Shown: piece by piece, positions 8,632 to 16,166 of the stretch
How the letters are laid out: the number at the start of each line of letters is the position of its first letter
How positions within the stretch are numbered: position 1 is the stretch's first letter
Assembly: GCA_964577375.1 (NCBI GenBank)
Contig: CAZNYW010000009.1
Location: 33,771-97,770 of the forward strand
DNA: 64,000 nucleotides
Reading direction: 5' to 3'
Origin: DATKUC01 sp964577375
GTDB lineage: Bacteria > Spirochaetota > Spirochaetia > DSM-27196 > DATKUC01
Made by a program: the position numbers and the translations under genes
Notes under the pieces: model-generated
Told to the model about the DNA's origin: nothing
Database searches by the model: none
Seen by the model: the letters and a program-made list of their open reading frames with translations, nothing else

Positions 8632-9525
8632 ATGCGAAGAAAACACAATGAACTTGTAATGGGAATCACGGTGACGGCTGTAGCGGCGGCGATCGTCTTC
8701 GGCATCCTTTTCCTGCAGCAGCCGGCGGTATTTGCTACGGGCCTGCGGGTCCGCCTGATGATCGACCACGCGGCGAGTCTCGCTCGCGGTGACGACGTGC
8801 GTTTTCGCGGTGTCCGCGTCGGCACGGTCCAATCGATTGACTTCGTCAAGTCCGGACTGCGTGTCAACCTGCAGATCGACTCCGGCGTTCCGATACCGTC
8901 GGATTCCGCATTCGTCGTGCAGACCGGCGGCATTCTCGGCGGGGACTCCGTGATGATCAAACCCGGAAGCTCGAGCACGCTGCTCTCGAACAACGCGCAG
9001 GTCCAGGGACAGTCCCGGAGCGGAATCCTGAGCTCGCTTCAGAGCAACTCATCGCTCGCAAACCAGCTGCAGGGTGCCGTCAGCGACCTGCGCAAGTTTC
9101 CCGACGTTCAGATCGGGAAGCGGATCGAAACGCTTCTCGCCTCCCTCACCGACACGACGAAGAGCCTTAATGGAACAATTGCGGGCAACAAAGCCGCAGT
9201 CGGCCACATTCTGTCGAACCTGGCCGCGATCTCCGGCAATAATCGCGGGCAGATAAGCGACACGGTAACGGCGATCCGGAAGGACACAGAGGTTCTGCAG
9301 TCGAGCCTGAACCGTTTCGACACCGCGCTCGCCGACACCGAGGCCCTCGCCGGTGAGATCGGTTCGGTGGTACAGGATCTCAACCGGGGCCAAGGCACAG
9401 CGGGAAAGCTTCTGACGAACGACGAGCTCTACTCGAAACTGACGACAATGGTCGACAACATCAACGCGCTGGTAGTCGATGTCAAACAGAACCCCGGCCG
9501 GTATTTTCAGCTGAAGATCTTCTAG
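8632..9525 (+). CDS. mlaD: MlaD/MCE-family lipid transport protein (plus-strand copy)
   Basis: A 297-residue protein with an N-terminal anchor (about 10-32), an MCE domain (38-115; FRGVRVGTVQSIDF, GGILGGDSVMIKPG) and a long predicted coiled coil (135-285) ending in NPGRYFQLKIF. The start ATG follows GGAGAGTTGGG, 19 bp after mlaF. It completes the mlaEFD unit. Many MCE proteins assemble as hexameric rings with the helical tails forming a tunnel; the long tail here fits that model. Confidence 0.92.
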   Translation: MRRKHNELVMGITVTAVAAAIVFGILFLQQPAVFATGLRVRLMIDHAASLARGDDVRFRGVRVGTVQSIDFVKSGLRVNLQIDSGVPIPSDSAFVVQTGGILGGDSVMIKPGSSSTLLSNNAQVQGQSRSGILSSLQSNSSLANQLQGAVSDLRKFPDVQIGKRIETLLASLTDTTKSLNGTIAGNKAAVGHILSNLAAISGNNRGQISDTVTAIRKDTEVLQSSLNRFDTALADTEALAGEIGSVVQDLNRGQGTAGKLLTNDELYSKLTTMVDNINALVVDVKQNPGRYFQLKIF

Positions 9526-9535
9526 ATTCGACGGT

Positions 9536-9693
9536 GGTATAAAGAAGCGTGTTGATAAGTTTCGTTCCAGGCGCCCGGCTGTGACCGGTTTTGACGCCGA
9601 GCCGACACGCCCGCACGTTTTGTTGCGGTTGTTCAGAGGAATCCGTTTACTCACAAGGAATTACGCTGAAATATCAACATGGTTGTTGATACC
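9536..9693. repeat. dispersed ~155-bp element, copy A
   Basis: It begins GGTATAAAGAAGCGTGTTGA (9536) and ends with the reverse complement of a close variant (ATCAACATGGTTGTTGATACC, ending 9693). The ends form ~22-bp terminal inverted repeats, each of which is itself a dyad of the type GTATCAA-N8-TTGATAC. The interior has no convincing coding potential. It fills the gap between the mlaD stop and the nfo stop almost exactly. Related copies lie at 14688-14843 and 52169-52318. Confidence 0.75.
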
Positions 9694-9710
9694 GCCGACG
9701 AGCCGCCATG

Positions 9711-10625
9711 TTACTCTTTTTCCGGTTCCGGTTCCGGTTCCGGTTCCGGTTCCGGAGCCGCGAGTCCGGCAGGTACTTTCTTCTTCCCGACAAGGCCCTG
9801 CAGAAGCTCTATTTCCTTTTCCCAGACCGTATCGTCTATCGTCTCGAGAATAAGCGGAATTCCGTCGAGCCGTTCATCGTTCATGATCAGCCGGAACGCT
9901 TCGAAGCCGAGAGTTCCCCGTCCGATGCTGTGATGGCGATCCTTCCTGCTGCCGAGATCTACCTTTGCGTCGTTCAGATGAATTCCCTTCAGGTGGCGGA
10001 ATCCCACGACCTTCTCGAACTCGTTCATCGTCCGCTCGTATGCCGAAGGCGTGCGCAAATCGTAGCCGGCGGCAAACATATGGCAGGTATCGAGGCAGAC
10101 GCCGACCCGATCTCTGTTGTTCACCATGCCAAGAATTGCGGCGAGATGCTCGAACCGGTACCCGACATTCGAGCCCTGCCCGGCGGTTCCCTCTATCACG
10201 AGCGACGCATACTCGGTGCGGTCGAGTATCCGGTCCATCGCCTTCGCGATGCGTTCGAGGCATTCCTCCTCCGTGATGAGATTGACGTGCGCTCCGGGAT
10301 GAAAATTGAGGAAGGTGAGGCCGAGCTGTTCGACTCGAGTGAGCTCATCGAGCAGTGCATCGAAGCTCTTTCGCGAGATTTCCTTGTCCGCCGAGCCGAC
10401 GTTTATGAGGTAGCTGTCGTGTGGCAGAACCTGAGCCGCGCTGTAGCCGAGCCCGTCCATATTGCGTTTGAATGCGTCGATGCTTTCCTGAGTGAGCGGT
10501 TTCGACGCCCATTGCCGCTGGTTGCGCGTAAACAGGCCGAATGCCGTCGCGCCGATTGCAGCTGCATTGACCGGAGCCTTTTCCACTCCGCCGGCGGCAC
10601 TTACATGCGGTCCAAGAAATTTCAT
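9711..10625 (-). CDS. nfo: endonuclease IV (AP endonuclease)
   Basis: A 304-residue endonuclease IV starting at MKFLGPHVSAAGG (ATG 10625). Typical zinc-site segments are visible: GPHVSAAGG, LTFLNFHPG, VIEGTAGQGSNVG, VGVCLDTCHMFAAGYD, HLNDAK, DRHHSIGRG and LILETIDD. It cuts the backbone 5' to abasic sites in base-excision repair. The C-terminus is extended by a PE-dipeptide tail (six PE units) encoded by a GGTTCC hexanucleotide microsatellite, which the family normally lacks. An in-frame upstream start at 10661 has no family support. No strong ribosome binding site is visible. Confidence 0.95.
   Translation of the reverse strand: MKFLGPHVSAAGGVEKAPVNAAAIGATAFGLFTRNQRQWASKPLTQESIDAFKRNMDGLGYSAAQVLPHDSYLINVGSADKEISRKSFDALLDELTRVEQLGLTFLNFHPGAHVNLITEEECLERIAKAMDRILDRTEYASLVIEGTAGQGSNVGYRFEHLAAILGMVNNRDRVGVCLDTCHMFAAGYDLRTPSAYERTMNEFEKVVGFRHLKGIHLNDAKVDLGSRKDRHHSIGRGTLGFEAFRLIMNDERLDGIPLILETIDDTVWEKEIELLQGLVGKKKVPAGLAAPEPEPEPEPEPEKE
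9718..9757. repeat. GGTTCC hexanucleotide microsatellite in nfo
   Basis: Six to seven tandem copies of GGTTCC (reverse strand GGAACC) encode the Pro-Glu tail of endonuclease IV. Each unit is 6 bp, so slippage changes tail length by whole dipeptides without shifting the frame. Confidence 0.9.
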
Positions 10626-10677
10626 GGGTAAAGTATACCTGCGCGAGGAGCAAGCGGCCACCTGCGCAGAATACGCG

Positions 10678-12321
10678 CTATGCGTCCGTGCTCTTCGCTT
10701 TTCCCGCTCCGACTACCCGCTCGATCAAAATGTCGGCGCCCTTCTGCACCGCTTTCGACGCGACTTGGAAGCGGAATCCCGCATGTATTCCCAGTCCGCT
10801 GTTCACTGTGTCATGGACGAAGCTCGCCACGAGCTGCAGGTAGGCATTGCGGTTGATGCCGCCGTTCCGGTCGCGGAAAAGCAGATTCCCGACCCCCAGG
10901 GTTTTCACCAGGCCGTTCAGCTGAGCAACCAGCAGCTGGTAACAGGATTTCACCAGCCGAAAATAGCGGTTATGGTACTCGGTGTCCCGTTGAAGAAGGT
11001 ACCGTATCTGGCGGTATCGGTCCCGCGTGATCGTCCCATCACGGGATTTGCGGACCGGAATAAAACCGGAAAACAACTTGAGCACGCGGTCGCTTGCGAG
11101 CAGTTTGTATAGAGCGAAGTAGACCAGTATCACCCCGCCGAGGTTCCGAATAAACCGGTCCGACGCTGCCGGACCGCCTGAGGTGCTTACGAGCAGCGCA
11201 GCGACGAAACGGTCCGGAAGTGGCTGAAAGGGTGAGAGTGCCTGACGCTGAAACATCGTGCGAGAACGGGCGAGTTCCTCTATGGAACTCTGCAGCAGCC
11301 GCAGGGCCTGGGCGGATGGATGGTGCACCGGATGCGCACGGACCGTTGACAGGTACTTCCCAAAGCTCCTCATGTCGAAGGTTTCAGGCACCTGGAACGA
11401 GGAGAGATAACGGCGCACATCCGCTGCATAGCTATCCAGCCTTGCCGTAACAGGATGCTGGTTCACGTAGAACTTCACAAGATTTTCCGACTCCGGGGGC
11501 AGTCCGCAGGAAAGCGGTATCTCATCGAGCATTCTGCTCTTGAGCAGGGTGATCGATTCAACAAGTTTCAGCCGGATGCCCAGGCGCGGCGACGTTCGGG
11601 TCCGCAGAAGGTCCATCGACGGGTCGTCCGGAACGAAGGCAGCGTGAACGATCCTTTTTCGCAGCTCGTCCGGCACCCGGAGCTCTTCCGGCGCAAGAGA
11701 GTTGTAGTTGCCGATCACATCGCGGGCGTTGAAACCCGCCTCTGGCACGGTGGGATACTTGTTGTGCCAGAAATAGAGCTTTGTCTCCGGCGCAATTTCG
11801 AGGACCGCCCGGATATACCCGCCGGCAGAGACGTGCGAGGTCGGCTCCGCGTTCGTAACGACGAGCAGATGGGCGATGTGAGGAAGGAAGGCGAGGTTTT
11901 CCTCCTGATGGATACCGGCAGGAAGGTCGAAGACAAGCAGATCGTATCTGCGTTCCAGTTCCTCGCGGTAGTGTGAATAGAGCCCGCGCAGAAGAAGAAG
12001 GCTGTCACCACGTCCGAGCTTCGGGCGCGGGAACACCAGCTCAAGCCCGGCGGCGACCGGGTAGATCTGCTGCTTCAGCGGAACCTGTGCGTCTGTGAGG
12101 GTATGAGCAACCCCCGAAAGTCGGGACTCGTCGATATCCAGGATAACCGCGATGTTCGACAGTGGATCCAGATCGACAAGGCCGACACGAAGCCGCCGGC
12201 GGGCTGCACAGATAGCGATGTTTACCGCCACCGTAGATTTTCCCACGCCGCCCTTTCCGGAGCCGACAGCGAGTGACTTCTTCCGCAGCTGTGATACGAG
12301 TTGGTCTTGCATTCGGTTCAT
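10678..12321 (-). CDS. MinD/ParA-like ATPase with long unique C-terminal domain
   Basis: About 547 residues from ATG 12321 (ATG 12312 is an alternative; the reading to 12450 would overlap msrB). The N-terminal 260 residues are a deviant-Walker ATPase: SGKGGVGKST, VDLDPLSN (Walker A'), LLVFDLPAG (Walker B region) and VVTNAEPTS. The remaining ~280 residues match no family I know; they include a hydrophobic stretch (VILVYFALYKLLA) and many basic helical segments. MinD/ParA ATPases place or partition cell structures; FleN/FlhG-like or cargo-positioning roles are possible. The gene stands alone, divergent from msrB. Confidence 0.75.
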   Translation of the reverse strand: MNRMQDQLVSQLRKKSLAVGSGKGGVGKSTVAVNIAICAARRRLRVGLVDLDPLSNIAVILDIDESRLSGVAHTLTDAQVPLKQQIYPVAAGLELVFPRPKLGRGDSLLLLRGLYSHYREELERRYDLLVFDLPAGIHQEENLAFLPHIAHLLVVTNAEPTSHVSAGGYIRAVLEIAPETKLYFWHNKYPTVPEAGFNARDVIGNYNSLAPEELRVPDELRKRIVHAAFVPDDPSMDLLRTRTSPRLGIRLKLVESITLLKSRMLDEIPLSCGLPPESENLVKFYVNQHPVTARLDSYAADVRRYLSSFQVPETFDMRSFGKYLSTVRAHPVHHPSAQALRLLQSSIEELARSRTMFQRQALSPFQPLPDRFVAALLVSTSGGPAASDRFIRNLGGVILVYFALYKLLASDRVLKLFSGFIPVRKSRDGTITRDRYRQIRYLLQRDTEYHNRYFRLVKSCYQLLVAQLNGLVKTLGVGNLLFRDRNGGINRNAYLQLVASFVHDTVNSGLGIHAGFRFQVASKAVQKGADILIERVVGAGKAKSTDA

Positions 12322-12344
12322 ACGATAAGCGGGAACCGATGGTA

Positions 12345-12367
12345 GTATCAAGAAGCCTGTTGATACC
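12345..12367. repeat. solo end of the dispersed element
   Basis: GTATCAAGAAGCCTGTTGATACC carries a perfect 7-bp inverted repeat (GTATCAA / TTGATAC) around an 8-base centre and matches the termini of the elements at 9536, 14688 and 52169. No second full end lies within 160 bp. A weak partner (CCTCCTGATACC, 13091-13102) lies on the other side of msrB. Confidence 0.7.
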
Positions 12368-12422
12368 GGCGTTCCTGTTGCTTCCCGTGGTCTGACCTGA
12401 TTTTTATGAGTAAATTGAGCAT

Positions 12423-13064
12423 ATGAAAACCGTAAGTCGAGTGGGCGCACACCGCCTGTTGTGGTCGATTGCGGTGCTGGCGGTTGCTGTTGCTGTCGGA
12501 CTTGTCTGGTCCCAGCCCCGCGTTAAGTCAAACAAGGCCTCCACAGAAGGGACAACGACGTGGCACGGACTCGAAGTATATCCGCAAGACGCCAATCTAT
12601 CTTTCCCGATAACTCACACCGATGCACAATGGAAACAGATCCTGACGTCGGAACAATACTATATTCTCCGGCAGGCGGGGACCGAACGCCCGTTCTCCGG
12701 ATCGCTTCTGAATGTGCACGAGCCTGGAATCTTCTATTCTGCGGCCACGGGAGAGCCGCTGTTCCGAACGAGCGCGAAGTTCGAATCCGGCACCGGATGG
12801 CCCAGCTTCTATGAGCCGATTCGCCAAAGCAACGTAATCCTGCGCTGGGACAATTCCTTCGGTATGCCGAGAGTCGAGGTAATTGATAGCGCGAGTGGCT
12901 CGCATCTCGGCCACCTTTTCGACGACGGCCCCAAACCGACAGGCCTCCGCTACTGCATGGATTCTGACGCTCTGCTCTTCGTACCAAAGGGCGGGACCGC
13001 ACCTGCCATCGTTCAGAAGTATCTGCAGGCGCACCCGGACTCCGCCGCAGTGGCAAATCAGTAG
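12423..13064 (+). CDS. msrB: exported peptide methionine-R-sulfoxide reductase, zinc-less
   Basis: A 213-residue MsrB with an N-terminal membrane anchor or signal (about 12-30), so it is probably periplasmic. Family motifs are FSGSLL, FESGTGWPSFYEP, GSHLGHLFDDGPKPTG and the catalytic Cys in RYCMDS. Both zinc-binding CxxC pairs are absent (SAAT and SASG in their places), and the GCGWPSF-type cysteine is Thr. Zinc-less MsrBs exist, but this one has neither zinc site nor that cysteine. It repairs Met-R-O in exported proteins. ATG 12423 is just inside the over-long reading of the divergent gene, which supports the shorter start there. Confidence 0.9.
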   Translation: MKTVSRVGAHRLLWSIAVLAVAVAVGLVWSQPRVKSNKASTEGTTTWHGLEVYPQDANLSFPITHTDAQWKQILTSEQYYILRQAGTERPFSGSLLNVHEPGIFYSAATGEPLFRTSAKFESGTGWPSFYEPIRQSNVILRWDNSFGMPRVEVIDSASGSHLGHLFDDGPKPTGLRYCMDSDALLFVPKGGTAPAIVQKYLQAHPDSAAVANQ

Positions 13065-13143
13065 CCGCCCGGATCGCGGGAAAGGCACCTCCTGATACCA
13101 AATGGTGGTTGTCTCGAGACTTCAGGCGTTGTAGGTTTGAGAT

Positions 13144-13683
13144 GTGAGTTCCCAACCGGACGCCGAGCGGATCGACGGGTCCGAGCTGGCCCAGTACCGT
13201 CATACTCTTGAGCTGCGTGTACGATACGGCGATATCGACACGCTTGGCCACGTGAACAACAAGTCCTACATCTCATATCTCGAAGACTCCCGGATCGACT
13301 ACTATCGTCGGGTGCTCTCACTCGACCTGGCGAGGCTTCGTCTCGGCACAGTCGTGCGTAAAATGGAAATCGAATACATCCGGCCGGTGTTCTTGACGGA
13401 TGCGGTTCGTGTCTATGTTCGCTGCTCCCGTATCGGGGGCAAGAGCGCCGATTTCGAAGCAGTAATCGCTCGCATTGACCATTCGGGTTTCGAGTCGATT
13501 GCCGCCCGGAGCATTTCTACCCTGGTATCGGTCGACCCCGATACCGGAACGCCACGTGAATGGAGCGAATCGGTTATTCGTGCGATCGAGTCGTTCGAGG
13601 CGGTCCCGCCGATTCGGTCCCGCCGCCGCAGTCCCGCCGAAGGCGGCCCCGCCATCGGCGGGAGAGCAGGGAGAGGCACATGA
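13144..13683 (+). CDS. 4-hydroxybenzoyl-CoA thioesterase-like hotdog protein
   Basis: A 179-residue protein with GTG start and the hotdog thioesterase motif RYGDIDTLGHVNNKSYISYLEDSR (about residues 24-47), including the Asp usual in the 4HBT/FcbC/YbgC-type active site. It hydrolyses acyl-CoA thioesters of unknown identity. The last ~35 residues are an Arg/Pro/Gly-rich extension encoded by a GC-rich stretch with GCCGAAGGCGGC-type inverted repeats. The stop overlaps the next start (ATGA at 13680), indicating coupling with the reductase. Confidence 0.82.
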   Translation: MSSQPDAERIDGSELAQYRHTLELRVRYGDIDTLGHVNNKSYISYLEDSRIDYYRRVLSLDLARLRLGTVVRKMEIEYIRPVFLTDAVRVYVRCSRIGGKSADFEAVIARIDHSGFESIAARSISTLVSVDPDTGTPREWSESVIRAIESFEAVPPIRSRRRSPAEGGPAIGGRAGRGT

Positions 13684-14693
13684 GTCGCCCGGGGCATTTT
13701 CGCGCACTGCGAATCTACAAAGGCGATAACGGAATCGAGCGGCGCGTTGAAGAGTTCGGAGTTGAATCGCTTCCCGCCGGAGATCTGGTGGTCCAGGTCG
13801 GCTACTCGTCGCTCAACTACAAAGATGCACTTTCGGCCACGGGCGTACCCGGCGTCACAAAGGACTATCCTCACACGCCGGGCATCGACGCCGCCGGTTC
13901 GGTGCTCGAAAGCGCGACGGCGGAGTGGCGGCCGGGTGACCGGGTCATCGTCGGCGGCGCGGACTTCGGCTCAACGCGCTGGGGCGGTTACAGCGAGATC
14001 GTCCGTGTTCCTGCGTCGCTCGTCACGCGGCTTCCTGAAGGGCTTACAATCCGCGACGCGATGTGCTTTGGAACCGCCGGATTCACGGCAGCTCTCTGCG
14101 CCGATCGTATCCGCCGCCACCTGACCGGAACGAAAAGCGCTTACGAGGTGCTGGTTACCGGTGCCAGCGGCGGCGTGGGAAGCTTCGCGGTTGCCTTTCT
14201 TGCAGCGGAAGGCTTCAGGGTGACTGCCGCGACCGGGAAGGTGGAGGAAGCGGACTACCTGCGCTCGCTGGGAGCGGCGGATATCCTGGGACGTGAGGAT
14301 GTAACCGATGGCTCGGGAAGGCCGCTGCTCGCGTCGAGGTGGCACGCGGTAGTCGATACGGTGGGGGGCTCCGTTCTTTCCACCGCTGTTCGAGCGACCG
14401 CGCCCGGCGGAATAGTCACGGCATGCGGAAACGCCGGCGGGGCGAAGCTCGATCTGTCGGTCTATCCCTTCATACTTCGAGGCATCACACTTGCCGGGAT
14501 CGACACTCCGTCGGTAGCCTCGGAGCTCCGCGGCGAAATCTGGCGATTGCTTGCCGGTCCGTGGCGTCATTCACTCGATCACGATATCGTCACCGAGTGC
14601 CCGCTCTCCGATATCGAGAAGTGGATAGGCAGAATCCTTCAGGGCGGAGTTCGTGGACGAATTGTCGTCCGGGTGGGCCATTCAACAGTATAA
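13680..14693 (+). CDS. yhdH: YhdH/AcuI-family zinc-free quinone/acryloyl-CoA reductase
   Basis: A 337-residue medium-chain dehydrogenase starting at MSRPGHFRAL (ATG 13680). YhdH-type motifs are SSLNYKDALSATG, YPHTPGIDAAG, GWGGYSEI-like RWGGYSE, FGTAGFTAA and the cofactor motif VTGASGGVG. This family lacks the catalytic zinc Cys. AcuI members reduce acryloyl-CoA with NADPH and protect against this electrophile; the upstream thioesterase fits acyl-CoA handling. Its TAA stop is part of the GTATAA start of the dispersed repeat at 14688. Confidence 0.87.
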   Translation: MSRPGHFRALRIYKGDNGIERRVEEFGVESLPAGDLVVQVGYSSLNYKDALSATGVPGVTKDYPHTPGIDAAGSVLESATAEWRPGDRVIVGGADFGSTRWGGYSEIVRVPASLVTRLPEGLTIRDAMCFGTAGFTAALCADRIRRHLTGTKSAYEVLVTGASGGVGSFAVAFLAAEGFRVTAATGKVEEADYLRSLGAADILGREDVTDGSGRPLLASRWHAVVDTVGGSVLSTAVRATAPGGIVTACGNAGGAKLDLSVYPFILRGITLAGIDTPSVASELRGEIWRLLAGPWRHSLDHDIVTECPLSDIEKWIGRILQGGVRGRIVVRVGHSTV

Positions 14694-14843
14694 AGAACCG
14701 TGTTGATAAGTCGCGGCTAACGCATTGGGATACAATGAGTAGCCGCGAAACTGGCGACCATTTTGGGTTTTCTCCGGCGGATCGGAGCTAAAGTCATCTC
14801 CCGGAGCAACTTGCCGGGCAAATATCAACACGCTTCCTGATAC
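14688..14843. repeat. dispersed ~155-bp element, copy B
   Basis: Left end GTATAAAGAACCGTGTTGAT (14688 on), right end ATATCAACACGCTTCCTGAT ending in AC at 14843. The inside holds further dyads, notably TCGCGGCTA (14711-14719) against TAGCCGCGA (14740-14748) and CTCCG/CGGAG. It fits exactly between two convergent genes: the left end supplies the reductase stop codon, and the stop of the minus-strand gene begins two bases past the right end. Confidence 0.78.
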
Positions 14844-14844
14844 T

Positions 14845-16026
14845 TCAGTCGGGGCGCCAGAACTGGACTGCGGCATACTTCCCCCCGGAGCGCCAGCCCG
14901 GTTCTCTACGATCAAGCTCCCGGATCCGGTCGGGCTCACCGCCCGCGAGCGTATCGCTCTTGAGCGTTCTCACGGACAGGACGGGGCAGGGCATGCAGGA
15001 TGCGATCGCGTCAAAACCGGTGCCCACGGGCCACTGGGCGTCGCAGGAAAGCCTCCGGTAATTCATGTCGCCCTTGAGAATTGTCATCCGTGATCCGGAA
15101 AAGGTCTCCGACAGGCCGGCGGGCAGATCCCGCAGGAAACGACTCGAGTTCCAGTACGGATGTGGAGCCACCCGTAGTCTGCCCTGCTCGAAGGCGGTGC
15201 GGAGATCCTGCGCGCAGCGTCTTCGCTCGGGCGCGCCCTGATCACCGGTACGCGCCGGCTCCATGCGCCGGATGAGCTCCACGACGTCGGCCGCGGTGGC
15301 ATCGCTCACGTAGGTGGGGTGGAACTTCACATGTACAACGACGGTCCGGTCAGGCACGGTGATAAGGGTCCGCGCGAGCACCATGTCGGCTGCGAGCTCG
15401 CTTCCGGTGTTGTCGGTCACGATGTGGACAGTCCCTCCGGGTGCGGCAAGGGAGGGTGCACAGCGATCGGACTCATCGGCGATGACCGTGTCGTCTGACC
15501 CTGGATCGCTTCCGAGCCTGTGTGAGTCTCCGTAGCTCAGATCGATTCGGTTCGCCCAGAGCGAATAACGTATTGCCGAGGCTATCCTTTCTTCCATCGT
15601 ACCCTCGACGCTTACCGCGGCCTCGACGGTCTTCCACGGGCTGTCTCCGGCAAGCTCGTCGTCCTTCACCGGGGCGAATGGATCGCGGCCGGTCTCGAAG
15701 AAGCGGACTGCGGCGATCAGCTTGCGATAGGCCAGGGTTTCGGCGAAAAACCAGCCGGTGTTGTGCCACGCGGCGGGCAGCTCTCCCCTGCTGCTCTCGA
15801 GCCACGATTCATAGTCCGGGGCGGGCGGGGGAAACAGCTCGATATCCGCATCGTTACGGAGCGCCTCGGCTAGGGCGTGCACGTCGGTCTTGATGGTCTC
15901 GGGATAGTCGGGGTTTCGCTCCACAACCGCGTCGAAGTTCTCCGGTACCCGCTGCGACATGGTGTGAAACGCGAAGGCATTGCTTCCGTCGGTCCGGATC
16001 GGCGGGGGAAGCTTCTGTTGCTGCAT
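14845..16026 (-). CDS. DUF89/ARMT1-like damage-control phosphatase
   Basis: A 393-residue DUF89 protein. The metal-site motif TDNTGSELAADMVLA (about 200-214), followed by VVVHVKFHPTYVSDAT (about 228-243), is diagnostic. N-terminal helices contain NPDYPETI and the W-rich segment WHNTGWFFAE. DUF89 proteins are metal-dependent phosphatases that remove damaged or toxic phosphometabolites such as sugar phosphates. ATG 16026 has AGGAG eight bases upstream. Divergent from the MFS gene. Confidence 0.82.
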   Translation of the reverse strand: MQQQKLPPPIRTDGSNAFAFHTMSQRVPENFDAVVERNPDYPETIKTDVHALAEALRNDADIELFPPPAPDYESWLESSRGELPAAWHNTGWFFAETLAYRKLIAAVRFFETGRDPFAPVKDDELAGDSPWKTVEAAVSVEGTMEERIASAIRYSLWANRIDLSYGDSHRLGSDPGSDDTVIADESDRCAPSLAAPGGTVHIVTDNTGSELAADMVLARTLITVPDRTVVVHVKFHPTYVSDATAADVVELIRRMEPARTGDQGAPERRRCAQDLRTAFEQGRLRVAPHPYWNSSRFLRDLPAGLSETFSGSRMTILKGDMNYRRLSCDAQWPVGTGFDAIASCMPCPVLSVRTLKSDTLAGGEPDRIRELDRREPGWRSGGKYAAVQFWRPD

Positions 16027-16166
16027 GCCATTGCTCCTGTTCGTTCCGTGCGAGGTTGATCGATGGCAGGACCTTTGTCAAGGGCGCCCGGATCGGCGGT
16101 GACTGCATTGATCCTGCCGAAAGTTCCGGAATAAGATGCGGTGACTGCCCGGACTCAGGAGGAGCG

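Noticed and set aside
9708..10631. Plus-strand frame opposite nfo
   Set aside because: Antisense shadow of endonuclease IV with FRFRFR repeat translation from the microsatellite.
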